Origin: Isochrysis galbana | Lineage: Eukaryota > Haptophyta > Isochrysidales > Isochrysidaceae | DNA: 64,000 bases | NCBI GenBank assembly: GCA_018136815.1 | Contig: CM030939.1 | Span: forward strand, 3,775,419-3,839,418 | Direction: 5' to 3' | In this document: piece after piece, positions 32,101 through 38,599 of the stretch | How positions within the stretch are numbered: position 1 is the stretch's first letter | How the letters are laid out: every line of letters begins with the position of its first letter | The notes under the pieces: model-generated | What the model was told of the DNA's origin: nothing | Seen by the model: the letters and a program-made list of their open reading frames with translations, nothing else | Databases searched by the model: none | Made by a program: the position numbers and the translations under genes

Positions 32101-32426
32101 AGGCGCCACCTCAGGACGGCGTCTATATCGATGGCTTCTTCCTCGACGGCGCACGGTGGGATCGCGAGATGAGACTCCTAGCCGATTCACACCCGACGGT
32201 CATGCACGATACCTTGCCCGTGATACATTTCATCCCGGCACCCAATTTTCGGCGAGACGTGTCCGACTACGAGTGCCCCTTGTACAAGACTGCGGTTCGG
32301 GCCGGCGTGCTCTCAACCACGGGCCAGTCTACCAACTTTGTTGTGGCCGTCGACATACCGACTGATCGAACTCCGGACTACTGGGTTGCCATGGGCACGG
32401 CGATGTTGTGTGCGCTCGCTGAGTGA
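20136..32426 (+). CDS. Axonemal inner-arm dynein heavy chain (DNAH7/DNAH3/DNAH12-like), single exon
   Basis: The ATG at 20136 follows a pyrimidine-rich leader and gives 4096 aa, close to the roughly 4000 aa usual for single-headed inner-arm chains. The tail and linker span residues 1 to about 1400. The P-loops are AAA1 GPAGTGKTE near 1434, AAA2 GPTGGGKTA near 1715, AAA3 GHSGVGKS near 2065 and AAA4 GVGGSGKQS near 2418. The stalk coiled coil starts near 2650 and the microtubule-binding tip is around 2760-2870. AAA5, AAA6 and the C-terminal domain follow, ending ALAE. The N-terminal region just after the disordered first 150 residues (YWFIQMLRTELHEHEFAY) is typical of the DNAH7/12 group. The protein drives microtubule sliding in the flagellar axoneme. 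No intron interrupts more than 12 kb of coding DNA, which is remarkable for its length. Confidence 0.95.
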   Translation: MEEGEPAAQLSQRLYSYGPAAPGALVAKKPKLRPAGGLHPLPPAVPARRGPPLRTGLGQDAAHQPSAPNTELSSSAFGEMLASFGGGRKLASAVSAASLDAPDAEDQPPSPIPYAKLSREAAAARRALEVGNAAAAARFAAAQAEAEAVDGALSDHVAPTAPPKHDPYWFIQMLRTELHEHEFAYMNVTEQDGGVVDPYKLQIVPFSQVNPNDYYTISKEGVTHTKRVGKSEASEFTPLEQWEAERDKFHAVMQIPFFKRYQVWKAHYSWRHGIMREKKTACKTELERSLFFLDPVFGPALADVRKLCVNASTLKLHSISKAKAYKLSEFLAAQEEHKASTNVSLAEFFECVHERVASACDLALERFEEEAVDVQTTPRVSGKPGTAADAAAAAAVATDSASKGTDGVGRSFLQQAQLRSVCKRITSFIRMVDYVVLSTVHQLLMSSLRDLLAMFKGTPTGYVDAAAKVAALEAAEAAAEAAGRKFVKPEDAPLFEVDIYFDNDIAFEPARRDLALSIDSTVLGFVEMLRTQVGSLLSDSAFRKYTAPVINGRQDMVKPCEAMDIVALIEENDDYNTTVDGIRASFEEHFDEVLVYCRVLQPHKEIFFENRSFDARAGAEDHSLEDWQALLEKYGEQKRMFEAIESQATIGIFRGNTSRLKDVFLPSPERCLNELHGALPELAARRTAALLNETSHAHEVLSSTPSDVSSFVAFSEFLISTSEKQAEFNERGAAIQALYKLMSDFSVEVRGDDIASVKMLDSQLGSLSNLVAQVESGQEERTGHFTESIESSIAHLRTRATELFAESEDARIFDGETDLAEALELVAAIDEKFAEIKADSTRFAEYQEVLRAPVTRYDEVENLEVNLRLKRNLWNGISEWGQLVEQWNGAPFHELDTELMQKEVTKYAKVVSQCEKGLQTNTVLPLLKDKVDTFKALVPVVVAMRNDALKEHHWQSIEQAIDFEIERGENFTLGYLLELHVNEYRQEIEGISMAATQEKILEELLTKVDGMWKGLELVVNVYKEQKDVYVLGSVEDVLAVLEETQVLVQTILGSRFVGPLQKRVDEWDKKLRLFSDTLDEWLAVQRGWMYLESIFKAQDIQRQLPNEYKQFDQVNKIFLDLMRKTNNDPTALKCASTPKVLENLQKSNASLDRIQKNLEDYLEMKRAAFPRFFFLSNDELLEILAQARDPHAVQPHLIKCFDNIKTLDFGSSPTSIDISGMYSQEGERVSLGKNLKARGTVEQWLGYVEEAMVKSLREEMKRGLGEYEEQERLVWSKTHIAQVVLTVAMMNWCKEVEAVLHAPGDVVAGLEGYLGMAKGQLEDLARAVGGELTKLERKTLVALITGDVHNRDIVSTMINEEVDSPNSFTWAMQLRFYWEQDVDDTVVRQVNTRTLYGYEYQGALSRLVVTPLTDRCWMTLTGALHVGLGGAPAGPAGTGKTESVKDLAKGIGRQCVVFNCSDQLDYKMMGKLFSGVAQTGCWTCLDEFNRIDIEVLSVVAQQLLTIRQALLAKEDKFMFEGREIRLKPTEGVFITMNPGYAGRTELPDNLKALFRPVSMMVPDYALIAEIMLFAEGFLDARTLAQKMVKMYKLCSEQLSQQDHYDYGMRQVKSVLVMSGGVKRGNPDLTEDVCLIRAMCEANVPRFLAHDLPLFDGIIGDLYPNLVVPPVDYGLLQSASEEACLRAGLQVVDKFVTKVIELYQTFNVRFGVMTVGPTGGGKTACMKMLASAMTELHNSGTADSVFQPVNTYVFNPKCITMGELYGEVNALTQEWTDGIASTMIRNAVTLTTQNDDYQWVVFDGPVDALWIENMNTVLDDNMTLCLANGERIKLNTKMHMLFEVQDLAVASPATVSRCGMVYLPPENLGWKPCVQSWLQRYLYPAKEEGAPPLTAELCDHIMSLFSETIERGLAFTRTGLRELVPTVDSQLVDSLCAFFDSLLPLAKLDLSKPADEHKPTISNMYAFCFIWAVGGSIDDSHWPEFDELARELFAEHAQIPVAGDVHDYFLALPTPEFKPWKEIMSDFSYDPKTPFFSMLVPTVDTVRYSYLLERSLEVAKPMLFTGHSGVGKSVVIADLINRLVDGGSWASLPISFSAQTSARRTQESIESKLDKRKKTLLGPPPGKRMVMFVDDVNMPTLEEYGAAPPIELLRQFLDQGGFYDRHKLFWKDITDVVECCACGPPGGGRNALTPRYVRHHSVMVMPQPSADAMKRIFSSIVGGHLKLNGQAEIMSLTKPIVESTVDLYLTVLRELKPIPAKAHYTFNLRDVSKVVQGLLMVKATQIPSAEILTKLWCHESMRVFADRFIDDQDRHFFMDLVADYCKVQFKQQWTREDIFDGEVKLIFGDYTKPGTPREDRRYEMVTDSKKIAPLFESYLDEYNSENKEMRLVFFWDAIEHISRLCRVLRQPRGNAMLVGVGGSGKQSLTRFAAYVSEMKCFQIELTKGYGLNEFREDLKKLFFMTGCDGTPVVFLFADTQIVVESFVEDINNILNSGEVPNLFANDEWEKILREVRPHCKDAGIVETKDNIKAHFVHRVRENLHIVLAMSPVGNAFRVRCRMFPSLINCCTTDWFDKWPVEALQSVSYQFFEPLELGENREAILSGLCDMASNIHSSVQEMADTFFAEQKRRFYVTPKSFLELISLYLGALDEKRAEMDVGISRLSTGTQKLSETNALVQGMQEELAALQPELEQKTKETNVLIEQVTKDSKIAAEKKATVAIDEAAVKKTAEEVQAQADEAQADLDAAMPALASAVEALKSLNKNDITEIKGFKSPPPLVQKVMEAVCILLGAKPDWDSAKKVLSDSQFLQKLMDYDKDNIPPATIKKITGYYDDPEFAPEVVSKVSKAATSLCMWVRAMKVYDEVAKVVEPKRQQLAKSTAMLEAEKAKLKKVQDELAAVVANVEQLQATCDAAVAEKKRLTDAAETTSKRLVRAGKLTGGLADEGVRWAATVGELNIERTNLIGNVFLSAAFIAYLGFFTAPYRKILVEEWIGKCKDLDIPISENYTLVRSMGEPVKIRDWNIWGLPVDEYSTENGILATKGKRWPLAIDPQGQANKWMRNMEQKNNSKNVKGNDTTILRTLENAIRMGMPVILEDVGEELDPSLEPVLQKQIYKQGGRKLIRVGDSDVDYNDEFRFYMTTKLPNPHYLPEVCIKVTLINFTVTLEGLEDQLLGLVVREERPDLEKAKNNLVISLAADKKQLQELEDKILRLLSASEGNILDDEVLINTLSDSKVTSAVIQGRVREAEETEAQINETRLGYKPAATRGSILYFTIADLGIIGDMYQFSLDYFNALFLLCIQKSEKSSELQQRLLNIMEYASLTIYNNVSRGLFGEHKITFSFMITTAIMRQRGDITDAEWALFLVGAGIVDETTLPARPEHAEAAQWVLMCTIAERVEALRSLPTSFAKDSGAVWRPLIDTERPWDASLPEEFVGISGWHKLLVIKCFRTEKLVESVSEFIAGEMGRAYMEQTPLDLHEVFPDSRASVPLVFVLSTGADPMSTIIRYATDVGYLKRMHAISLGQGQGPIAASLIKDASTAGDWVVLQNCHLAKSWMPKLEKIVEGFAGSDSIHPDFRLWLTSMPAKYFPVPVLQASIKMTFEPPKGLRANLKGTWATITDKQWAECSKPRQWHKLLFGVAFFHAVVQERRKFGPLGWNIRYEFNGTDLEMSMETLRMFLDEQEEIPWDALLYVTGQINYGGRVTDDWDRRNLMVALRRFYCPGVLTDSFPFAPEGTAAAATYYSVPDGELSAVRDWVDRLPYDDPVTIFGLHPNAKITFERQETDKLLSTVTGIQPRLGGGGDGMSEEELVTALAEKLKGEVPEQLLRDDAGPETFALNEKGELNSLQIVLLAEMGRFNRLLKRVSSSLNDLGKAIKGLITMSADLDAMYGAMLKNQVPVLWSKVSYPSLKPLSSWIRDLQERVAFMRRWLLAGVAGMPCYTLPAFFFPQGFMTGILQMHARRYSIPIDSLTFSYNILEAETGAACEAPPQDGVYIDGFFLDGARWDREMRLLADSHPTVMHDTLPVIHFIPAPNFRRDVSDYECPLYKTAVRAGVLSTTGQSTNFVVAVDIPTDRTPDYWVAMGTAMLCALAE

Positions 32427-32732
32427 GCGAGCGAGAGCTAGCTAGTTATCCTGGGTACGTTGGTGTCCTCAAGGCGTCTCATGTAGAAAGGGCGGGGAAG
32501 GGGGTTCAATATATGTGTGTGAGCGCGTATGCCTTCGCACGGGGGCTCCATGTCCCATGTGAGTCAGCAATGAGGGTAATAGATTGAACGGGCGAGAGGA
32601 TGACTTGTTTTCGGTCGTCGGTTGTGAAGCGATCGAGGATCGGTTTCAAGTCATTTAGGTCGATTCTCAATAGTAGTAGTGTTTTTTGGCTGTCTGTCTA
32701 GGCATGTCTTGGCGGTTCTTTCTAGTCGAGTC
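32427..32732. other. 3' flank of the dynein gene
   Basis: This is the probable 3' untranslated region, starting gagcgagcgagagctagcta. No gene, tRNA or obvious poly(A) signal was recognised. It ends at the palindromic start of the next dispersed repeat. Confidence 0.4.
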
Positions 32733-33260
32733 GGCAACTAAGTTTATACTTAGTTCGCCCATGGGGGGCACGAGCCCCCCCCTCTCTCCACTCCTCCCCT
32801 GCCGTAGGGGAGGAACCACTCATGCTCCTGGCATGCCTGATGGCTGATGGCTTGCCAGGAGCACACTGCCATGCTGACCCATCCTCCTCCCCACATGCTC
32901 GCCTGAATCGCGCGTCCTAGCCCGGCGTGGCCAGCCCATCGCTCCAACCCCTCCTCCCCCCCTGGTCGACAGGCAGACAGGTGCAGACTGGGGGCCCCAG
33001 AGGCGCAGGAGCGCCAGCGAGGGAGAGGCAGGAGGCGGGGGAGGCCAGGGCCCAGCCCCAGCCTCCTCGCCTCCTCTGCCCCCTGGGCTGGCCTCCAGGG
33101 GCCTCCAGGGGCCGCCAGAGGGCAGCTGCAGGCCTGCCGCAGGCGCGCCATCGCGCGTGCCGCATGAGAGGGGAGAGAGCGCGCGGAGAAGGGGGTAGGC
33201 GGAGCGAGAGCTACCGAAAAATTGGTAAGTTTCGCGCCTGTTTACAGGATAAGTCGAGAC
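32733..33260 (+). repeat. Dispersed palindrome-led repeat, copy inverted relative to 48600-49107
   Basis: It begins with caactaagtttatacttagt and then cgcccatggggggcacgagc, and runs through ctggcatgcctgatggc, cccagcctcctcgcctcc and the stretch ending gtttacaggataagtc (33240-33255). Its reverse complement, in the same order, fills 48600-49107. It contains no intact open frame. Confidence 0.75.
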
Positions 33261-33306
33261 AGAGTCCGCCGCCAGCCCGCCAGCCCGGGAGGCGTAGGAG
33301 GAAGGG

Positions 33307-33412
33307 GGGAACGGATCACCGGGGGGGGGGGGGGGGGGCGCGGGCCATCGGACCATATCTAAGCCCTTCACCCCTTTCCCCCTAGTAGTGTACGGGGGGA
33401 GCCGCCTGATGG
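33307..33412 (+). repeat. Module shared with 18003-18115
   Basis: The shared order is gaacggatcaccg, a long G-run (33319-33338), a variable ggacc segment, gcccttcacc, then cccctagtagtgtacggggg and gagccgcctgatggc. Flanking sequence differs, so the module moved or was copied independently of its present neighbours. Confidence 0.65.
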
Positions 33413-33824
33413 CGGGCCCAATCGGCGGTGCACGCGCCAGGCGCGCCTCCGCGGTACCGCCCGAAACTGACATGCGGCCTCTTCATCTTCTCGGCACGTC
33501 TCTTTTAAAGTTAGTATGGGGGGAGGGAGTGGTGCTCGACAAAACTCTTTCCGACCATGCGGCGTGACGTGCGAGCGGCCGTGCACAGCGCACCGCCGCC
33601 GTGCTTGTAGCAGCGCATCTTGCCACCGTTGGACGCAGTCCCACCGAGGTGAGAAGTTTCGTGGGTGCTCCATGGATTCAGGACATTGGAGGGTGTGTGT
33701 TACTCTTGGGTTGCGGCGGCCTGCTGCGCTCCCCCCCCCCATGTGTTCGGCATAGGAGAGGTAGAGCGCTAGTATATGAAATATAAAAAGAATGATGAGT
33801 ACATCCAGCTGCTTAGAAGCTTTT
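33413..33824. other. Intergenic/LINE 3' side, no gene seen
   Basis: No recognisable domain. It lies downstream (minus strand) of the LINE ORF1-like frame, where a complete LINE would continue into its second ORF. No reverse transcriptase is present here, so the copy is truncated. Confidence 0.35.
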
Positions 33825-35105
33825 TCATGGAGGGGAGTCAAACTTAAGCCTTGGGCGGAAGGGCACCACTTTCGCCACGGTGAGCTCTATGGCCGCAATC
33901 GCTCTCGCATTCGCGTACTCTGGATGGAGGAAAAGGCATGCCGGGCCGTTCAGACATACGCCCGGGATCTTCTTGTGCGGATGCAGGTGGCAGCGGATCG
34001 TGCACTTATTGTCGATCCACGCGCCCGGAACGTCGTGTGAGAGATTGCAACGCACTCCGCGTTTGTTCCTGAGGCACAGCCCCTGTGTGAAGCGCGCACA
34101 TTGTTTGGGAGGGCCCTTCCCCAGAGCCTCGTGCGCCGATTTCGGGCGTGGGTTGAGCCGTTGTGCTTCGTTCCGTGCGCGGCGCTTTGCCGCCTCTTGT
34201 TCGCATTCGCAGATGCGGGCTGAGTTGGGGAGGCCCTTTGCTACCTCCGGCCGCCAGCCTTTGCAGCCACGTAGGCTGCCATGGATCATTAGCTTGTGAG
34301 GCGATTGGATGTTAGCTGGCATGCTGATCTCTTTGCACGCCCGCACGGCGTAGTTTACCGGGATCGTTTTCCCGTCGATCAGAAGCAGCAACTTTCGAGG
34401 AAAGCTCCCGTCGAGAAACGAGCCTTGGCCCGCTGAGACATAAAGATGCCAACGGGTCGAATAGGCCGCCTTGGACACGAACGTGCCTGCTTCGCCTTCG
34501 AGGTTCATGCGTTCTCGGTTGCCCTTCAAGAAGGTGAGCCCTACTTTTTCGATTGCCAGGATGATTGCGCTCAGGCTGATTTGGGCTGCTTGTGCCAGGC
34601 CTTCGGCCTCGATGACCAAGTGCGCCGCAACGTCTTGGAGGGCGTTGTATAGCGCTTTGCGTGACGTAGCGCCTTTCTTATTGATCTTTTCGTCAATGGA
34701 GTCCACTTGGACGCGGACCGAGATGTCGGTTTGGTTGATGCGGAGCGTGGTGATGTCGCCATAGCGTTCCCTGAATTGTTGCGCGCAGTCTTCATTGACA
34801 GCGATGTGCCATGGTCCGCGAATGGAGCGGGCCCAAAAGTCCGGCTCCGGGTCGACTCCTTCGAGCTCCAAAAGGAGCTCTACAATTGCGGCGTAGACCG
34901 TGGCGTCTAGGAAAGTGTAGTCGCCCTCTTGGTGGAAGGACAGTTCGAAGTTTGCGTCTGAGTCCATGGTGCCTTGCTCCTCATCCGAGGGCGGCTCCTG
35001 AATGGCAGGGGCGGTCGGGGGTGGTGAGGCGGTGAGTGCGTCTGTGTGCGTGGTGGGTATGGCGGCGTAGTGTGCGCCCCAAGGCGCATCCAAGCAGTCT
35101 CTCAT
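33825..35105 (-). mobile_element. LINE ORF1-like protein with CCCH zinc fingers
   Basis: A 426-aa frame from the ATG at 35105; an internal start at MDSDANFELS (residue 47) is possible. The middle carries a predicted mixed alpha/beta region without a family I can name. Near the C-terminus are two CCCH-type fingers: C-x7-C-x8-C-x3-H (CARFTQGLCLRNKRGVRCNL, then SH) and a second ending CLNGPACLFLH. DNA upstream (35106-35405) is the LINE leader that, at 39380-39720, is joined to a reverse transcriptase, which is why I assign it to that element. A zinc-finger ORF1 is common among LINEs and binds the element RNA. The frame is intact, so the copy may be young. Confidence 0.6.
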
Positions 35106-35405
35106 TTGTGGGGTTTTGTGCTGAGCTATGAGCTATTGGTGGGTCAGTGTCCATGTGCGCTTTGCTGGTGGGCCTGTGACCCACCATGGGGTGGGCCAGC
35201 ATGGCTGCCTTCCTTGGTGTGGCCGGGGCCACGGGCCGTGCGGCGCGACCGGGGTCGCGCTCACCTGCTCGGCCTCTGCGGGCGGACGCGGTCGCTTCGC
35301 CAGCGACAGCTCCATGGGTGCTGGGGGGGCGCCCGCGGCGGGGGCGGCCCGAAGGAGAGGTGGGGAGCGGCGCCGCGCTCCATAGCAACCAACTATAAAG
35401 TTAGT
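35106..35405 (-). mobile_element. LINE 5' leader
   Basis: On the minus strand it begins near caactaactttatagttggt and encodes, from MERGAAPHLSFG, a segment (AKRPRPPAEAEQVSATPVAP, then HGPWPRPH) that is shared with the leaders at 39380-39692, 55795-56160 and, more weakly, 51890-52030. The conserved reading frame among diverged copies suggests this part was translated in the parent element. Confidence 0.7.
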
Positions 35406-35746
35406 TGTGACACCGCCGTAGTAGCGGTACCACTGAATAAGAGGTTGGCGGTATTTTTCATACTCGGGGGGCGGGCAGCTGCTGCCTCGCCAGTCGGGGG
35501 GGGACCCGGCACGTACAACCAGCCACACCGACACTATTGATAGCGAATGACCATGCCAAACAATCGCCACCGCGATATCGCCGCTGGCATTGACTATCAG
35601 ACTCTTGCTCCCTCGCTGAAAGTTGGTATGAAATAAGCTCTGAAAAGGGCAGAAGAAGGAACTCGTTGGACTGTGAGCCTGCGTAGGTGCCCGCTCTCAC
35701 CCTCCCTTGGGTTTTGGTTTCCCCTCATTGTGTCAAATATCACGTC
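35406..35746. other. Intergenic, 3' flank of the D27-like gene
   Basis: No gene is seen. It separates the LINE leader from the stop codon of the D27-like gene on the minus strand and probably holds that gene's 3' untranslated region. Confidence 0.4.
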
Positions 35747-36646
35747 TCATTTCATCCCGATGCAAGTTCCTTTCGCTCCTTCAAGAACCTCAGCATCATT
35801 CAACATAGCCGTTCTCGAGCATGCAGCAAGACACGACACAGCGCGTGCATCCGCCTCATCTTCCGGAGTTGGTGGAACCCCAAATTGGAATCGACACTCG
35901 AGCGTCTCATAGTCAGGAATCATGCGCATTGGGACGCTCATATCGTTGTTGAAGAAGTCCTGGGTCGGCATTTTGCAGCAGTTGACACAAATGGATGCAC
36001 ACCCCGACTCTTCTAGGTAGCGACAGCGATGTACGAGCAGCTGCTGGCCGTCCCCGTTGCCGATCATGGCATCAATCAGGTTGTCTTTTCCCACCCCGCG
36101 GGCGAGCTCACCGGCATCGAGCCGCTGCAGCGAGCATGGCCCCATAAGCCATTGTGCAGCCCACCACGTTACCCACGCGTTCAGCTTGGCTGAAAAGGCG
36201 GGAAAAGGGCGAGCGAAGAGGACACCGAACCAATGGAGCAGGCCAACGCTCCCCTCTGGCGCTCCTGGTGGCCAGTTTGGGAACAGTGAGCGAAGCACGC
36301 GTCGCGAGGCGGCACGCGCCGTGTCGGCGGTGTTGTCAGCTCCAGCGAGCTCACGTGATAGAGAGATAATCGATTCATACCGACTAGCCCGTTCGCCCAG
36401 CTTCCAGGCCCCTACCTTCCTCCGCTCCCTCTCCCTCTCCCCCTCTCTCCTCGATCTCTCCGCCTCATCCGTCATCGCCTGCAGGAACCTCCTCTCGAGG
36501 AGGCCGTCGAGCAGAGGGCCAAGCGGGCCGCTTGACTCCCCGGTTCGCCACTTATACCGCTCGTCCGCCCCCGCCGGTGGCCACACCGGCCGCGGCCGCA
36601 ACGTGGGCAGCAGAGCCGAGGAGAGCAGCAGCGCCGTCGAGAGCAT
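35747..36646 (-). CDS. DWARF27-like beta-carotene isomerase family protein (DUF4033)
   Basis: The ATG at 36646 gives 299 aa in one exon. The family signature fills the C-terminal third: LLVHRCRYLEESGCASICVN, CCKMPTQDFF, MSVPMRMIPDYETLECRFQF, then FG. This is the DUF4033 domain, whose plant founder D27 is an iron-containing plastid enzyme interconverting all-trans and 9-cis beta-carotene ahead of strigolactone synthesis. Algal relatives form several subgroups, so a carotenoid isomerase role is likely but the product is uncertain. The N-terminus (MLSTALLLSSALLPTL) is hydrophobic like a signal peptide and followed by basic residues, as in bipartite plastid targeting of algae with secondary plastids; that is inference. 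Residues 55-95 are an Arg/Glu-rich helix not typical of plant D27. Confidence 0.85.
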   Translation of the reverse strand: MLSTALLLSSALLPTLRPRPVWPPAGADERYKWRTGESSGPLGPLLDGLLERRFLQAMTDEAERSRREGERERERRKVGAWKLGERASRYESIISLSRELAGADNTADTARAASRRVLRSLFPNWPPGAPEGSVGLLHWFGVLFARPFPAFSAKLNAWVTWWAAQWLMGPCSLQRLDAGELARGVGKDNLIDAMIGNGDGQQLLVHRCRYLEESGCASICVNCCKMPTQDFFNNDMSVPMRMIPDYETLECRFQFGVPPTPEDEADARAVSCLAACSRTAMLNDAEVLEGAKGTCIGMK

Positions 36647-37009
36647 CGCGCTGCACGCTGCCCGCCGACCGCCGCCTCGTCCTCGCTTTTAATAGTTCGC
36701 ACTACACTAGCTTAGAGCTCTCGTCAGAGTTTTATTGTTGTGTTAGTATAACCTTAGTGCTGCGGGACCGAAGCCCTTCGACGGCAACGGAGCCCCTACC
36801 CCGCGATGGGGGTGTGCGCGGTTGGCGCATGGCTCGTCCGGTGTATGTGGCTAGGAATGCTAGCTAACAAGATGTCATACGACGCTATAAGTTCTAACGT
36901 GGTACAAAAAAAAAACCTTTTAATACTCTCGCCTCGCGCGCGGCACTGAGATCTATCTTCGTAGCCACGCTCCTTCCCACCTCGCTCCCCACTACCCGCC
37001 TTGCGGCTC
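36647..37009. other. Upstream flank of the D27-like gene
   Basis: No coding region. The phrases cgcactacactagctta (36702) and gttctaacgtggtac (36891) both recur near the LINE 5' junction (39716-39905), so this flank also contains repeat or target-site sequence. An A-run lies at 36906-36915. Confidence 0.35.
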
Positions 37010-38599
37010 CTCCCCTTGTGCTCTACTTAGGGGCTCAGGTTGTTGGGGGGAGTTGGGTTGGATCGGGTGCACTTGTCCCCAGCGAATGTTCTCGCCTTTC
37101 TCCTGTGTCACTGGGTGGCCTGTTTATGTTTATTTCTGTTGCGGGTAGGGGGGGTTGCCCGTTCCCCCTCGCACGTCCCCGTTCATTAGGTCCCCTTCGC
37201 GTGACCCCCTCCTCGCCGCCTCGCCCCGTTTCCCCCTCTTTGCATCGCGTTCCTTCTCCCGCCATCGGTTCCTTTTCCCCCCCGTCCCCCTTTCGTTCTT
37301 TGTTGTCACGCTCCGACCCCCTTTTCCCGCGTCGGCCCACTGGGCCCGCCCCCTCTCTCTCTCCCCTTCCCCGTTCTCTCCCCGAGTGCCTCCTTGAGTT
37401 TCCGGCCCCGTTTCATCCCTCTCTCTTCCCGCGTCTTTTCCCTTCCCGGTGTTTACTTTTCCCGTGAGTGTCCCCCCCCCTTTGTTCTTACGTCTCGCGA
37501 TCAGCGCCACCGCTCGAGCGCTCCTGTCCCCTTCTCGTCTGCCTGTGCTCTCCGTGCTCGTCACGCCCGTCCTCATGCTGCCCGAGGCCGAACCCTCGGT
37601 CTCGCCCTCGGCCGCACGTGCCCTCCCCGATCCTGTCTCTCCGTCTCCTGTGCCCCCTCCCATTTGTACCTCACATGTTAATGTCATGCACAGCCCTTCC
37701 ACACCAACATGCACAGCAGCCACAGCCCCTCATCACTCATCACACACACATGGTAGCGGAGGCGTGTCGTCCACGCCTTCCCACCCAGCACCGCCCTCCC
37801 ACGACCCTGCCGCCGACGCTCCCAACCTGCCAACACTCGACCAGCCCATGCCCTCTCACACCACCCAACAGCATCAACACCCACAGTCCAATCAACCACA
37901 CCACCCAGCTCCCCCCACCGCCACGCCAGCTCAGCCCCTGTTCTACTCCCCCTTCCCGCACCTTACCACGCCCTCCTGTCCCCCACCCTACCCACCCTAC
38001 CCCTCCTACCCGCCCCCGCCACCCCCAACCTCCGCAAGCTTGCCCTCCCTCTCTCCTGCTCATCCCTTTCCCTCCATCCCAATGACACAACATCTCACCG
38101 CTCACCCACCGCAGCCATATCACCCGCACCATCCCTCCCCCTACAACCCGTGCGAGACCACCCCGCTCATCAACTCCAACCTCTACCGCCCTCCCCCGAA
38201 CGCAGCCCCGCCTCCCTCGCCCCTCCTCCAACTCTATAGCCACCACCCGCCTCAGCCTAACCTTTTCTTTCCCACCGCCGCCCAACCATCGCCCCTCACC
38301 ACCTCCCATCCCGCGCCCGAAGCCTACCTCGTCGACGCGATTGCCCGCCGCCTCCTCCAGCTCCACACATCCCACCCCGCGCACCCCGTTCCCTCCCAAC
38401 CTCCTCCCCTTGCTCCCTTCTCGCCGCCGCCGACTCCACCACCCACAGCTCCTTACTCCCGTTCGCCGCCTGTCCCATCGCCCGCACCACCGCCACCGCC
38501 GCCACCGCCTCCGCCGCCTCCGCCACCGCCGCCGCCGCCCCCCCCCCACCGCCTCCGCCGCCGCCGCCGACCCGCCCCCCGGCCGCTCCGCGCCGCCCG
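37010..38599. other. C-rich, proline-coding low-complexity region
   Basis: The plus strand is pyrimidine/C-rich and stays open from 37449 to 38624 (391 aa), reading almost entirely as Pro, Ser, His, Thr and Ala and ending in a poly-Pro run; the minus strand is open too as Gly/Arg-rich. No domain is visible and the ORF runs into the truncated LINE at about 38600. It resembles 18400-19700 in composition. I treat it as non-genic or a disordered proline-rich ORF of unknown status. Confidence 0.35.
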
